From positions 1 through 17,912 of the forward strand of contig CAIYIP010000162.1 in the NCBI GenBank assembly GCA_903926285.1: 17,912 bases of DNA, given 5' to 3'. Source of the DNA: an uncultured Gammaproteobacteria bacterium. GTDB lineage: Bacteria > Pseudomonadota > Gammaproteobacteria > Pseudomonadales > Pseudohongiellaceae. Position 1 is the first letter of the stretch. Each line of letters starts with the position of its first letter. The position numbers and the translations under genes were made by a program. The notes under the pieces are model-generated. The model saw nothing but the letters and a program-made list of their open reading frames with translations. It ran no database searches and was not told where the DNA came from. Shown here one piece after another: positions 1 through 6,528 of this stretch.

Positions 1-51
1 GATGACAGCGATGATAATCAGCTGCCATAAACCTGGAGCACCGAGACCCAT
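1..51 (-). CDS. tatA: TatA, twin-arginine translocase subunit (5' end only)
   Basis: Only the first 17 codons are in the window, running off the left edge. They read MGLGAPGLWQLIIIAVI, the typical start of TatA: a short periplasmic N-terminus, then the W-Q-L-[LI]-I-I entry into the single transmembrane helix. TatA forms the protein-conducting pore that exports folded twin-arginine substrates across the inner membrane with TatB and TatC. A clear ribosome binding site (AGGAG) lies 6 nt before the ATG. The gene follows hisE on the same strand with a 45-nt gap, the same order as hisI-hisE-tatA in Pseudomonas. The family assignment rests on 17 residues plus gene order; TatE/TatA paralogues cannot be separated on this length. 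Confidence 0.85.
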   Translation of the reverse strand, partial: MGLGAPGLWQLIIIAVI

Positions 52-96
52 AAATTACTCCTGAAAATAAATTAATTAATAATGTTAGTTATTGTA

Positions 97-423
97 TCAG
101 CCGCGGGCGGCCTTTTCTTCCAGTCCTGAAACGCCAAAACGGCGCTCAAGTTCTTGCAACACTTCGGCTGGCGAGCAATCCAGTTGCGCCAGCATTACCA
201 GCGTATGAAACCAGAGATCGGCGGTTTCATAGATCAGCTTGTCCTTGCTGGCTCCCTGCTCTACATCGCGTGCGGCCAGGATGGTTTCAATCGCTTCCTC
301 GCCGACTTTTTCCAGAATCTTGTTCAGGCCACTGTGTTGCAATTTGGCAACATAGGATGAGTCCGGACTGGCTTGTTTGCGCGCTTCGATCAGGCTTGCG
401 AGTTTTGTGAGTGTGTCGGTCAT
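97..423 (-). CDS. hisE: HisE, phosphoribosyl-ATP pyrophosphatase
   Basis: This 108-residue protein matches stand-alone HisE in length. It hydrolyses phosphoribosyl-ATP to phosphoribosyl-AMP and pyrophosphate, the second step of histidine synthesis, in the cytoplasm. It shows the all-alpha MazG-like metal-binding motifs EKVGEEAIE (about residues 38-46) and YETADLWFH (about 65-73), whose acidic residues bind Mg2+. It lies 45 nt downstream of hisI, so the two are probably co-transcribed. Its ATG has only a weak ribosome binding site. In enterobacteria HisI and HisE are fused; here they are separate, as in pseudomonads. The function is secure on motif and neighbour evidence. Confidence 0.96.
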   Translation of the reverse strand: MTDTLTKLASLIEARKQASPDSSYVAKLQHSGLNKILEKVGEEAIETILAARDVEQGASKDKLIYETADLWFHTLVMLAQLDCSPAEVLQELERRFGVSGLEEKAARG

Positions 424-468
424 CTTGCGCCAGCTGTTAAGTACTTGGTCTTTATTCTGATTTTGTGT

Positions 469-870
469 CTAGTCTTTTGCTACTGCTGTATAAATCTCGC
501 GCGGTTCTTTCAACACTTCGCTGCTTGTTTGCCATTTCCCATCTTCGAGTTTCTGGAAATAACAACTCGCGCGTCCTGTATGGCACGCAATGCCGCCGAG
601 TTGCTCTACTTTGTAAATCACGCTGTCGCCATCACAGTCCAGATAAACTGCATGAAGAATCTGCACATGTCCGGATGCTTCGCCTTTACGCCAGATATTC
701 TTTCTGGATCGCGACCAGTAAATAGCCCGATTTTCCCGCACGGCAAGCTCGAGTGCTTCCCGGTTTATGAACGCCTGCATCAGAATGCTGCCGTTCTGCC
801 AATCCTGCGCGATCACAGGACAAAGTCCACTGGCATCCCATCGAATTACATCCAGCCAGTCTGTTTGCAT
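469..870 (-). CDS. hisI: HisI, phosphoribosyl-AMP cyclohydrolase
   Basis: This 133-residue protein is phosphoribosyl-AMP cyclohydrolase, which opens the purine ring of PR-AMP in step three of histidine synthesis. Visible signatures are YWSRSRKNIWRKGEASGH (about residues 51-68), the Mg2+-binding DCDGD (78-82), and the zinc ligands Cys79, Cys96 and Cys103 in DCDGD and CHTGRASC. All expected metal ligands are present, so the enzyme should be active. It sits 130 nt after ubiB and 45 nt before hisE on the same strand. AAGGG upstream is about 13 nt from the ATG, rather far for a ribosome binding site, so translation initiation may be modest. Confidence 0.97.
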   Translation of the reverse strand: MQTDWLDVIRWDASGLCPVIAQDWQNGSILMQAFINREALELAVRENRAIYWSRSRKNIWRKGEASGHVQILHAVYLDCDGDSVIYKVEQLGGIACHTGRASCYFQKLEDGKWQTSSEVLKEPREIYTAVAKD

Positions 871-894
871 TGGTTTTTGTTCACCCTTACTGCG

Positions 895-908
895 CCCGCA
901 ACTGCGGG
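895..908. repeat. Short GC-rich hairpin between ubiB and hisI
   Basis: CCCGCA and TGCGGG form a perfect 6-bp stem with a 2-nt gap (equally a 5-bp stem with a 4-nt loop). It lies about 25 nt upstream of the hisI start. No T-run follows on the minus strand, so I do not call it a terminator. It could be an RNA stability or attenuation element, or chance. Confidence 0.35.
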
Positions 909-979
909 TTGGAAACGTGGTTGTAGCATAACCCTATTTTGGGGGGCGATCAGTAAAAACAAGTCCTGCAAAAGGGCAG

Positions 980-998
980 AAACTGCTTTTCACAGTTT
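980..998 (-). repeat. Weak hairpin just after the ubiB stop
   Basis: AAACTG and CAGTTT pair perfectly around a 7-nt loop, 2 nt beyond the ubiB stop codon. The stem is AT-rich and the minus-strand sequence after it (CTGCCCTTTTGC) is only partly T-rich. At best it is a leaky terminator, since hisI follows in the same direction. Confidence 0.3.
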
Positions 999-1000
999 TA

Positions 1001-2641
1001 TCACTTTTTACCGAGATAAAACCCGATGCCGAGAAAACCGCTCAACAATAACAGCAATGGCAGAGAAAGAGTGCTGAAGTGGGAAGCAAGTGCTGAAAAC
1101 GACACAACTGCAGCTAGTACCAATAGCAGTGCCAGAACAAACGTACGCAATCCTGATCTTGCCTGCTCACGACTCTCAAGCAGCCTTACTTTTGTCGTAA
1201 GTTGTTGCACCTGTTGCTTGTTGGTCGATGCCTGCTGCAAAGCTGCAAACATAAGTTCGGGAACATCCGGTGCCTGCTCGACCCATTCCGGAAGACGTTC
1301 CCAGATCTTTTTCAGATTGGCGACAGGAGATAGACGTTGTTTCTGCCATCGTTCGAGAAAGGGCAACGCCGTCTGCCACAGGTCGAGGTCCGGATACAGT
1401 TGTTTGCCGAGGCCTTCAATGTTCAGCAGTGTTTTCTGTAGCAACACTAGTGATGGCTGAACTTCCATGTTGAACCGGCTCGCTGTACGAAACAGTTGCA
1501 GCAGAAGCAGGCCAAACGAAATATCCCTGATCGGCTTCTGGAAAATCGGTTCGCAAACTGCGCGCATCGTTGATTCAAATGCAGGGATGGGGGTATCACT
1601 CGGCACCCAGCCGCATTCCACATGCAATTCCGCAACACGTCGGTAATCCTGCCTGAAAATCGCCAGCAAGTTGCGCGCGAGATATTGCTGGTCAGCCTTG
1701 CTGAGCGTACCAATGATGGCGCAATCGAGCGCGATATATTGCGGGTTTTCCAGGTGCTCGCGCGACACATACACATTGCCCGGATGCATGTCGGCATGAA
1801 AAAAACTGTGCGTGAAAACCTGGGTAAAAAATATTTCGACGCCAGTTTCGGCGAGCCGTTTGATGTTGATGCCGGTAGCGCGCAACTCCTCCACCTGGCT
1901 GACCGGAATGCCGTAGATACGCTCCATCACGAGCACGCTGGGGCGACAATAATCCCAGTATACTTTCGGTACATACAGCTGCTGTGAACCTGCAAAATTA
2001 CGCCGCAATTGCGAGGTATTGGCCGCTTCGCTGAGCAGGTTGAGTTCATCAAAGATCACATGTTCGTAGTCGCGCACGACTTCACGCAGGCGCAGCCGCT
2101 TGCTGTCGTCATACCGCGCTTCAACCAGTGCTGCAATGCTATGCAGCAGCGCCACGTCATCGGTAATAATGGCCTCGATGCCTGGACGGATAACCTTGAT
2201 GACCACATCTTCGCCGCTTATCAAAGTCGCGGTGTGCACCTGCGCAACTGACGCCGAAGCCAGCGGTGTAACCGAGAAGGCGCTGAATTTTTCCAGCAAC
2301 GGATAACCGAGAGCCGTTTCGATCAATCGCTGCGCCAGCGCACCATCAAACGGTGCCACGTTGTCCTGCAAAAGCGCGAGTTGATCAGCGAGATCCGCCG
2401 GCACCATGTCGCGGCGTGTGGAAAGCAGCTGGCCAAACTTGATGAAAATCGGTCCCAGTTCCTGCAGTGCCAGCCGCAGTCGTGTGCCTCGGCTGAGCGC
2501 AGCAATTTCAGGAGTGCTTGTGCCTGGCAGTTGCAGCAGTAGCACGAGCCATTTCGCCTGGGGCACAGCCTGCAACAATTCACCGAGCCTGTAGCGGGCG
2601 GCAACCCGGTAAATAGTGAGTAAGCGTAGATACTTCTGCAT
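1001..2641 (-). CDS. ubiB: UbiB, ubiquinone biosynthesis atypical kinase/ATPase
   Basis: UbiB is a membrane-anchored atypical protein-kinase-like ATPase needed for ubiquinone synthesis. The ATG at 2641 gives 546 residues beginning MQKYLRLLTIYRVAARYRL, which aligns with the usual UbiB start and length. An upstream in-frame TTG at 2671 would add 10 residues but has no better ribosome binding site. Visible motifs are the KxGQ signature (K68-F-G-Q71), the alanine-rich nucleotide loop ASASVAQVH (about 128-136), the lysine in VIKV (149), the catalytic-loop equivalent HADMHPGN (282-289) and the metal-binding Asp306. The C-terminus has two hydrophobic helices (about 500-543) that anchor it in the inner membrane. 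The residue after Asp306-Cys is Ala308 where most members have Gly. It is separated from ubiJ/ubiE, its usual neighbours, by about 10.5 kb. Confidence 0.96.
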   Translation of the reverse strand: MQKYLRLLTIYRVAARYRLGELLQAVPQAKWLVLLLQLPGTSTPEIAALSRGTRLRLALQELGPIFIKFGQLLSTRRDMVPADLADQLALLQDNVAPFDGALAQRLIETALGYPLLEKFSAFSVTPLASASVAQVHTATLISGEDVVIKVIRPGIEAIITDDVALLHSIAALVEARYDDSKRLRLREVVRDYEHVIFDELNLLSEAANTSQLRRNFAGSQQLYVPKVYWDYCRPSVLVMERIYGIPVSQVEELRATGINIKRLAETGVEIFFTQVFTHSFFHADMHPGNVYVSREHLENPQYIALDCAIIGTLSKADQQYLARNLLAIFRQDYRRVAELHVECGWVPSDTPIPAFESTMRAVCEPIFQKPIRDISFGLLLLQLFRTASRFNMEVQPSLVLLQKTLLNIEGLGKQLYPDLDLWQTALPFLERWQKQRLSPVANLKKIWERLPEWVEQAPDVPELMFAALQQASTNKQQVQQLTTKVRLLESREQARSGLRTFVLALLLVLAAVVSFSALASHFSTLSLPLLLLLSGFLGIGFYLGKK

Positions 2642-2674
2642 GTCGTGCAAGGCTTGGGGAAAAGTCGGCAACGA

Positions 2675-2689
2675 TAGCCTAAAAGGCTA
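2675..2689. repeat. Hairpin upstream of ubiB
   Basis: TAGCCT and AGGCTA form a perfect 6-bp stem with a 3-nt loop, about 34 nt upstream of the preferred ubiB start. On the minus strand it would fall in the ubiB 5' leader. Its role is unknown; it could affect ubiB translation or be a relic of the junction where ubiB became separated from ubiJ. Confidence 0.35.
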
Positions 2690-2893
2690 ACAAGGGCAAA
2701 ATCCAAAGCAGGATTTGCTGGCAGTTTTTTCCCGGTATCGCCTGCTTTTCGGCCTTTTCCCTGCGCGCGGGCCGATCAGGATGAAACCCTGAAGGCAGAA
2801 TCGCCAAAAGTGCCTCATTCAAAGCAATTTCGGTAACCGTGTCTCGCGGCATAAATTGCAGAAGGTATGGCTCCACAAAACCAATTCAGCATA

Positions 2894-2923
2894 ACCACTT
2901 TACTAGATAGATAGTAAAGTGGT
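2894..2923. promoter_or_regulatory. Perfect inverted repeat, probable GntR/YtrA operator
   Basis: ACCACTTTACTA and TAGTAAAGTGGT are perfect 12-bp arms separated by GATAGA. The repeat lies 66 nt upstream of the first gene of the ABC operon. That operon encodes a YtrA-type GntR repressor, a group that binds palindromes at its own promoter, so this is the obvious operator candidate. It is AT-rich, with no T-run after it, and sits before the operon, which argues against a terminator. The symmetry is seen directly; the operator role is inferred. Confidence 0.7.
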
Positions 2924-2989
2924 AGATTTTATCCGTCCGGGAGTAACTCTCCGTGGCTCCCTCCCAGAAAAACCCGGAAAGAGGCAAAA

Positions 2990-3835
2990 ATGATAGAACT
3001 CCAGGACATGGGCTTTACATACCCCGGCTCAGCCAAACCGCTATTTGCCAACCTTGGCCTTAACGTGCCCGCCGGAACTATCTGTGGGCTTCTCGGGCCA
3101 AATGGCGCTGGCAAAAGTACGCTGCTCAAAATGCTGGCTGGCCTGATCTTCCCACACCATGGCACATGCCGGGTTCTCGGCACTGCCCCAGCCCTCCGTG
3201 AGCCTGACCTGCTTGCCGATATTTTTTTACTGCCGGAAATAACCTTTGTCCCGGCCATCCGGATCAACACATATCTAGCGCGTTATGCGTCCTTCTATCC
3301 AAAATTCGACTATGCAGTTTTCGCCAGGGTGGTCGCTGAGTTCGAGCTCGACATAAATCAGAAACTCCACTTGATGTCGCTCGGCCAGAAGAAAAAATTC
3401 CTGCTGGCGTTCGGTATCGCCACCAATACCCGCCTGCTGCTGATGGACGAACCAACCAATGGTCTGGACATACGTGGCAAGAGCCAGTTGCGTCAAATTC
3501 TGGTTGCTCACTACGACAGCGAACGCAGCTTCATCATTTCGACCCATCAAGTGCATGACCTCGATGGTCTCATTGATTCGCTGGCCATCCTTTCAGACGG
3601 GCGGATCTTGCTGCACGAAACGATGGACAGCCTGTCGACCCGTTTCAGTGTCGAGACCTTAAATCGCGTGCCCGACGATGCGATTTATTACGAAGAAAAC
3701 CTTGGCGGTTTTGCCGTGATCAAAAGCAACTCGACCGGAACGGAAAGCAGGCTCGACCTTGGCCTGCTCTACGGCATGGTGACGATGCAACAAGAGCAAG
3801 GAACGATAGCGTTTACGCAGGAAACACACCTATGA
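2990..3835 (+). CDS. ABC transporter ATP-binding protein (YtrB-like)
   Basis: This 281-residue cytoplasmic ATPase would power the membrane protein encoded next. It has Walker A GPNGAGKST (residues 36-44), a Q-loop region where the usual Gln is replaced by Glu (LLPEIT, about 80-85), a variant signature motif MSLGQKKK (129-136, instead of LSGGQ), Walker B LLLMDEP (149-155) followed by TNGLD, and the switch His186 in ISTHQ. The rest of the C-terminus is not recognised. The start ATG has AGAGG upstream. The stop overlaps the permease start by four bases (ATGA), so the two are translationally coupled. The closest known type is the ATPase of GntR-linked YtrB-like exporters; the substrate is unknown. 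Confidence 0.93.
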   Translation: MIELQDMGFTYPGSAKPLFANLGLNVPAGTICGLLGPNGAGKSTLLKMLAGLIFPHHGTCRVLGTAPALREPDLLADIFLLPEITFVPAIRINTYLARYASFYPKFDYAVFARVVAEFELDINQKLHLMSLGQKKKFLLAFGIATNTRLLLMDEPTNGLDIRGKSQLRQILVAHYDSERSFIISTHQVHDLDGLIDSLAILSDGRILLHETMDSLSTRFSVETLNRVPDDAIYYEENLGGFAVIKSNSTGTESRLDLGLLYGMVTMQQEQGTIAFTQETHL

Positions 3836-4584
3836 ATAATTTGAGATGGCCACGATTCCAGCGCCTGTTCCTGAATGATCTGCAGACACAGGGCCGGAAA
3901 ATATTGATGGGCAGCGCCGGTGCGCTGGTAGTGGGTGTGCTGTTGTATCTGACAGTGATGTCGGGACCCAATGGCGACGTCCTGTTGTACCGCGCCTTTT
4001 TTATTATCGCGATGTATGCCGGTGGCCTGACCCTGACAAGCATGATTTTCAGCGACATGCACCATCCGGACGAACGTTATTTTTATCTGATGCAACCCGT
4101 GTCCAACTTCGAACGCATCCTGAGTCGTTATCTGATCAGCGGGCCCTTGTTCCATGTCTATTTTGTGGCGCTGTATTATGTGTTTGAAATGGTTGCTCGC
4201 GTTTTATCCAATTTATTCTTCGGCCAGGCAGCACAATTTTTTGACTATCGTGACTCAGTAATTCAGGGTGCGTCCCGGTTATATCTTGTTGCACACGCGG
4301 TCGTGCTGCTTGGCGCCATTTATTTTCGCAGTTACGCGCTCGCTAAAACAATCCTGTCACTGGCCGGGCTGGTACTGGCCTGTATAACAGTGCTGTGGTT
4401 TTCGATGCGACTGGTGTTCTGGGATTACTTCCCTTCACTGTTTGCATTCGCGCCAGCGAATGAACCTGCGACCAGTTTCCATCCCGCGAATTGGCCAACG
4501 TACATTCACTGGTTTATTGCGGTAGCACTTTATCTATGGGTGTTATTCATCGCCTACACAACCCTGCAGGATCACGAGGCCTAG
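3832..4584 (+). CDS. ABC transporter membrane protein
   Basis: This 250-residue protein is the probable membrane partner of the upstream ATPase. Six hydrophobic segments are visible at about residues 24-44, 52-72, 103-123, 150-168, 173-195 and 224-243. There is no signal peptide, no large periplasmic domain and no family motif that reveals a substrate. Size and layout fit ABC-2-type exporter subunits. It overlaps the ATPase gene by four bases and ends one base before the GntR gene, so all are one transcription unit. With a single permease gene, the transporter would be a homodimer or pair with a product encoded elsewhere. The function is inferred from the neighbours. Confidence 0.85.
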   Translation: MNNLRWPRFQRLFLNDLQTQGRKILMGSAGALVVGVLLYLTVMSGPNGDVLLYRAFFIIAMYAGGLTLTSMIFSDMHHPDERYFYLMQPVSNFERILSRYLISGPLFHVYFVALYYVFEMVARVLSNLFFGQAAQFFDYRDSVIQGASRLYLVAHAVVLLGAIYFRSYALAKTILSLAGLVLACITVLWFSMRLVFWDYFPSLFAFAPANEPATSFHPANWPTYIHWFIAVALYLWVLFIAYTTLQDHEA

Positions 4585-4585
4585 G

Positions 4586-4957
4586 ATGGATTTCAAGCCG
4601 AACTACCCGATCTACCTGCAGGTTGCGGATTTTATCTGCGAGAAGGTGCTGACCCGCACCTGGCTCGATAGTGATAAGCTGCCCTCAGTAAAAGAGTTAG
4701 CCGTTACCACTTCTGTTAACCCGAACACCGTAATCAAGGCGCTGGGTTATCTGCAGGACAATGACATTCTCACCACGCAGCGCGGCATTGGCTATTTTTT
4801 GACTGATGCCGCGTATCAACAGACGCTTGCTTTAAAACGCCGGCAATTTATCGAAGAAGATGTGCCGGCGCTGTTTGCCAACATGAAGCTGCTTGAGGTT
4901 CCGCTCGAGCAACTGATCAGCCTGCATGAAAAGGGATTGCCAGATGAAAAAAAGTAG
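4586..4957 (+). CDS. Short GntR-family transcriptional regulator (YtrA type)
   Basis: This 123-residue protein has an N-terminal GntR winged helix (about residues 10-74). It shows PIYLQVADFI, the KLPSVKELA helix and the recognition helix TSVNPNTVIKAL, followed by the wing TTQRGIGYFL. Only about 50 residues follow, too few for an effector-binding domain, which defines the YtrA subgroup. Such proteins usually repress their own ABC-transporter operon. Here the gene is third in the operon, whereas in Bacillus the regulator gene comes first. The likely target is the perfect palindrome at 2894-2923. The ATG follows the permease stop after one base, and the 3' end overlaps the next gene. The inducer is unknown. 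Confidence 0.9.
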   Translation: MDFKPNYPIYLQVADFICEKVLTRTWLDSDKLPSVKELAVTTSVNPNTVIKALGYLQDNDILTTQRGIGYFLTDAAYQQTLALKRRQFIEEDVPALFANMKLLEVPLEQLISLHEKGLPDEKK

Positions 4958-5525
4958 AAAGTACCTAGCTGCGACAGCCATTGGCATATTTGTGACAATC
5001 GCTCTGATGATGCTGGCGAGCCGCTTCTATATAACACAGCCGATCCCGTATGTGCCTGAACGCACATCGGCAGCCGACCTCGCGCAGCTGGCTAATTTCA
5101 CCAGGATCACGGTGAGTGGTGACTTTTCTCTCGAGGTGACACAGCTGCAGGATTACAGCATCGACTACGCGCCGCTGAATGACAGCCAGGGTAACCTTCA
5201 GGCGCGAGTGGAAGACAATACCCTGATCATCAGCGGCTATGGTAATCGCACCGAAAACAATGCTGCCGTTGTGCGTATTGGTGTGCCCGTACTTGATACC
5301 CTGGAGGTGAATTATCTTCCGGAGATTATCGTAAGCAATTTTAACGCGCCTTTGCTGAACATCCGGCTTCTTGCTTTTCGCTCCTTCACTTTGCAGAACA
5401 GCATGCTTGGAAATCTTGACCTGTACTCGCAGGGTGAAGGTGTAGTCAATCTGCGCGGCAACACGCTGTCGAACCAGCGCCTTCGCATAGAAGGTCAGAG
5501 CGATCTGAATATTTCTCCGGAATAG
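4944..5525 (+). CDS. Exported GIN-domain (DUF2807)-like protein
   Basis: The ATG at 4944 is preferred because AAGGGA lies 7 nt upstream and it gives a classic export start, MKKSRKYLAATAIGIF. An earlier in-frame ATG at 4926 lacks these features. The 193-residue product has one N-terminal hydrophobic segment (about 8-27, signal peptide or anchor) and then a beta-rich stretch. That stretch begins FTRITVSGDFSLEVTQ and continues with an alternating pattern, including DNTLIISGYGNR and LDLYSQGEGVVNLRGN. This resembles the DUF2807 'putative auto-transporter adhesin head GIN' fold, here shorter than usual. There is no lipobox. It overlaps the GntR gene by 14 nt, so it belongs to the ABC operon and may be a periplasmic partner of the exporter. 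The role is unknown. Confidence 0.72.
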   Translation: MKKSRKYLAATAIGIFVTIALMMLASRFYITQPIPYVPERTSAADLAQLANFTRITVSGDFSLEVTQLQDYSIDYAPLNDSQGNLQARVEDNTLIISGYGNRTENNAAVVRIGVPVLDTLEVNYLPEIIVSNFNAPLLNIRLLAFRSFTLQNSMLGNLDLYSQGEGVVNLRGNTLSNQRLRIEGQSDLNISPE

Positions 5526-5587
5526 TTACAACATTGAAAACAGAGTGTTATCCAGTGGGTAATCAGGAAAGACGGTTTACTGCACTT

Positions 5588-5622
5588 GTGACGCAGAAGA
5601 CGTTGCGCGGTTTGCGCGTCAC
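5588..5622. repeat. Inverted repeat after the GIN-domain gene
   Basis: GTGACGC and GCGTCAC are perfect 7-bp arms around 21 bases. The loop contains a competing GCGC / GCGC pairing. It lies 62 nt after the upstream stop codon. It could be the hairpin that ends the ABC operon transcript, but there is no T-run, so a protein-binding site is equally possible. Confidence 0.35.
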
Positions 5623-5778
5623 GATCAGCATAGAATTTACCAGGTCGTTTGAATTGTTTTGAGGCATCGCGGTGCAGTTCAGGCCTGTTCTGCTAAACAC
5701 CGGCCGTTTCATGCGCTGGCAGAATAACCAGTCATACAACAGTGTGGATCTCGCTTGCGTAGGCCTAGCCCCTAAAGT

Positions 5779-5795
5779 TTCTGCCAAATTCTGCC
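5779..5795. promoter_or_regulatory. Tandem TTCTGCC repeats with one helical-turn spacing
   Basis: TTCTGCC occurs at 5779-5785 and again at 5789-5795, a 10-base period that would place both copies on one face of the DNA. They lie about 85-100 nt before the cupredoxin start and just upstream of the 5810-5836 palindrome. An activator binding site is an inference; two copies of a 7-mer could also be chance. Confidence 0.3.
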
Positions 5796-5809
5796 GTTAA
5801 TACATGGAG

Positions 5810-5836
5810 GTCGAACAATCTATGGATTTGTTCGAC
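5810..5836. promoter_or_regulatory. Perfect 9-bp inverted repeat upstream of the cupredoxin operon
   Basis: GTCGAACAA and TTGTTCGAC are perfect 9-bp arms separated by 9 bases, ending 43 nt before the start codon at 5880. The position suits an operator for the three-gene operon or a hairpin in its 5' leader. No regulator gene adjoins it, so the binding protein would be encoded elsewhere. Confidence 0.5.
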
Positions 5837-5879
5837 GCCGTTGGGTCTTGAAAACAGGCTTGCAGAGGAAGGGAGTTGT

Positions 5880-6518
5880 ATGCACAAACTCATTATCTTG
5901 CTGGCGGCATTGCCGGTACTGGGCCAGGCCGAACCCTTGCAGGTGCGTATTGTTGACGTGGAGGGCATGCCGGTCAGTAATGTTGTGGTGTATCTGCAGA
6001 ATCATGCAACTGCAGCGATACCGCAAGCTTCTCGCAAGCACGAAATCGAGCAGACGGACAAGAAGTTCGCTCCGTACGTGAGTGTTGTGCGGCAGCAAGA
6101 AGCAGTCGTTTTCACCAATCACGACGACATCACACATCATGTTTATTCCTTCAATGGTCCTGCCCGGTTTGATTTCCGGCTGCAGCCTGACGCGAGCGAT
6201 AGCGTGGCCGAGTTTGCTGAACCGGGTGTTATTGCCATGGGCTGCAATATTCATGACTGGATGAGCGGGTATGTGATGGTGGTCGATACGCCTTTCTATG
6301 CCGTGACCAATGAGCAAGGTCTCGCGATATTTGCTGATGTGCCTGCGAGTGACTATCACTTGGTCGCCTGGCATCCGCAGATGGCCAAAGATGAAGTGGC
6401 AGACCGTCATGTAGTAGTTCCTGCACCCAGCGACATTAATCTGCAACTCACCCAGCCCATGGCGCCGATCCCGAGCCAGAAGAGCCTGGATGATTTTGAT
6501 TTCCTCGAAGGCTACTAG
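5880..6518 (+). CDS. Secreted cupredoxin-like protein ('methylamine utilisation' type)
   Basis: The ATG at 5880 has GGAAGGGAG just upstream and yields 212 residues with a signal peptide (MHKLIILLAALPVLGQA, cleavage near residue 17). An upstream TTG at 5841 would bury this signal. The central part is a cupredoxin fold: VVFTNHDDITHHVYSF (about 77-91) and GCNIHDWMSGY (121-131) supply the type-1 copper ligands His86 or His87, Cys122, His125 and Met128. The next stretch, YAVTNEQGLAIFADVPASDYHLVAWHP, resembles a small beta-sandwich seen in this family, often named 'methylamine utilization protein' without any tie to methylamine. It is a periplasmic copper protein, probably an electron carrier or copper binder. 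It is 10 nt upstream of the sensor EAL gene. There is no methylamine dehydrogenase nearby. Confidence 0.85.
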   Translation: MHKLIILLAALPVLGQAEPLQVRIVDVEGMPVSNVVVYLQNHATAAIPQASRKHEIEQTDKKFAPYVSVVRQQEAVVFTNHDDITHHVYSFNGPARFDFRLQPDASDSVAEFAEPGVIAMGCNIHDWMSGYVMVVDTPFYAVTNEQGLAIFADVPASDYHLVAWHPQMAKDEVADRHVVVPAPSDINLQLTQPMAPIPSQKSLDDFDFLEGY

Positions 6519-6528
6519 GCGCCCGGTC

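Larger units (their letters stand above)
2642..2989. other. Divergent intergenic region between ubiB and the ABC operon
   Basis: These 348 bases separate the divergent ubiB and ABC-transporter genes, so they must hold promoters for both directions. I see two inverted repeats (2675-2689 and 2894-2923) and no convincing gene. A 65-codon minus-strand open frame covers 2679-2876 but has no recognisable domain or ribosome binding site. No unambiguous -35/-10 pair is visible. TTCAGC at 2885 with the TAGATA sequence inside the 2894-2923 repeat is a weak possibility for the plus-strand promoter. Confidence 0.6.
5526..5879. other. Intergenic leader before the cupredoxin operon
   Basis: These 354 bases contain no convincing gene; open frames on either strand lack ribosome binding sites and recognisable domains. 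The stretch must hold the end of the ABC operon and the promoter of the 5880-10109 operon. I see two inverted repeats (5588-5622 and 5810-5836) and a 7-base direct repeat with a 10-base period (5779-5795). No clear sigma-70 promoter and no T-run terminator is visible. Confidence 0.6.

Noticed and set aside
2641..2671. TTG start for ubiB at 2671
   Set aside because: It adds 10 residues not seen in typical UbiB N-termini and has no ribosome binding site; the ATG at 2641 gives the usual 546-residue length.
2679..2876. 65-codon minus-strand open frame between ubiB and the ABC operon
   Set aside because: It has no recognisable domain and no ribosome binding site, and its end lies against the ubiB leader hairpin. 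It is best read as intergenic.
5880..6518. Methylamine degradation gene
   Set aside because: The family name is historical; no methylamine dehydrogenase or mau genes are in the window, and the visible features only support a periplasmic copper protein.
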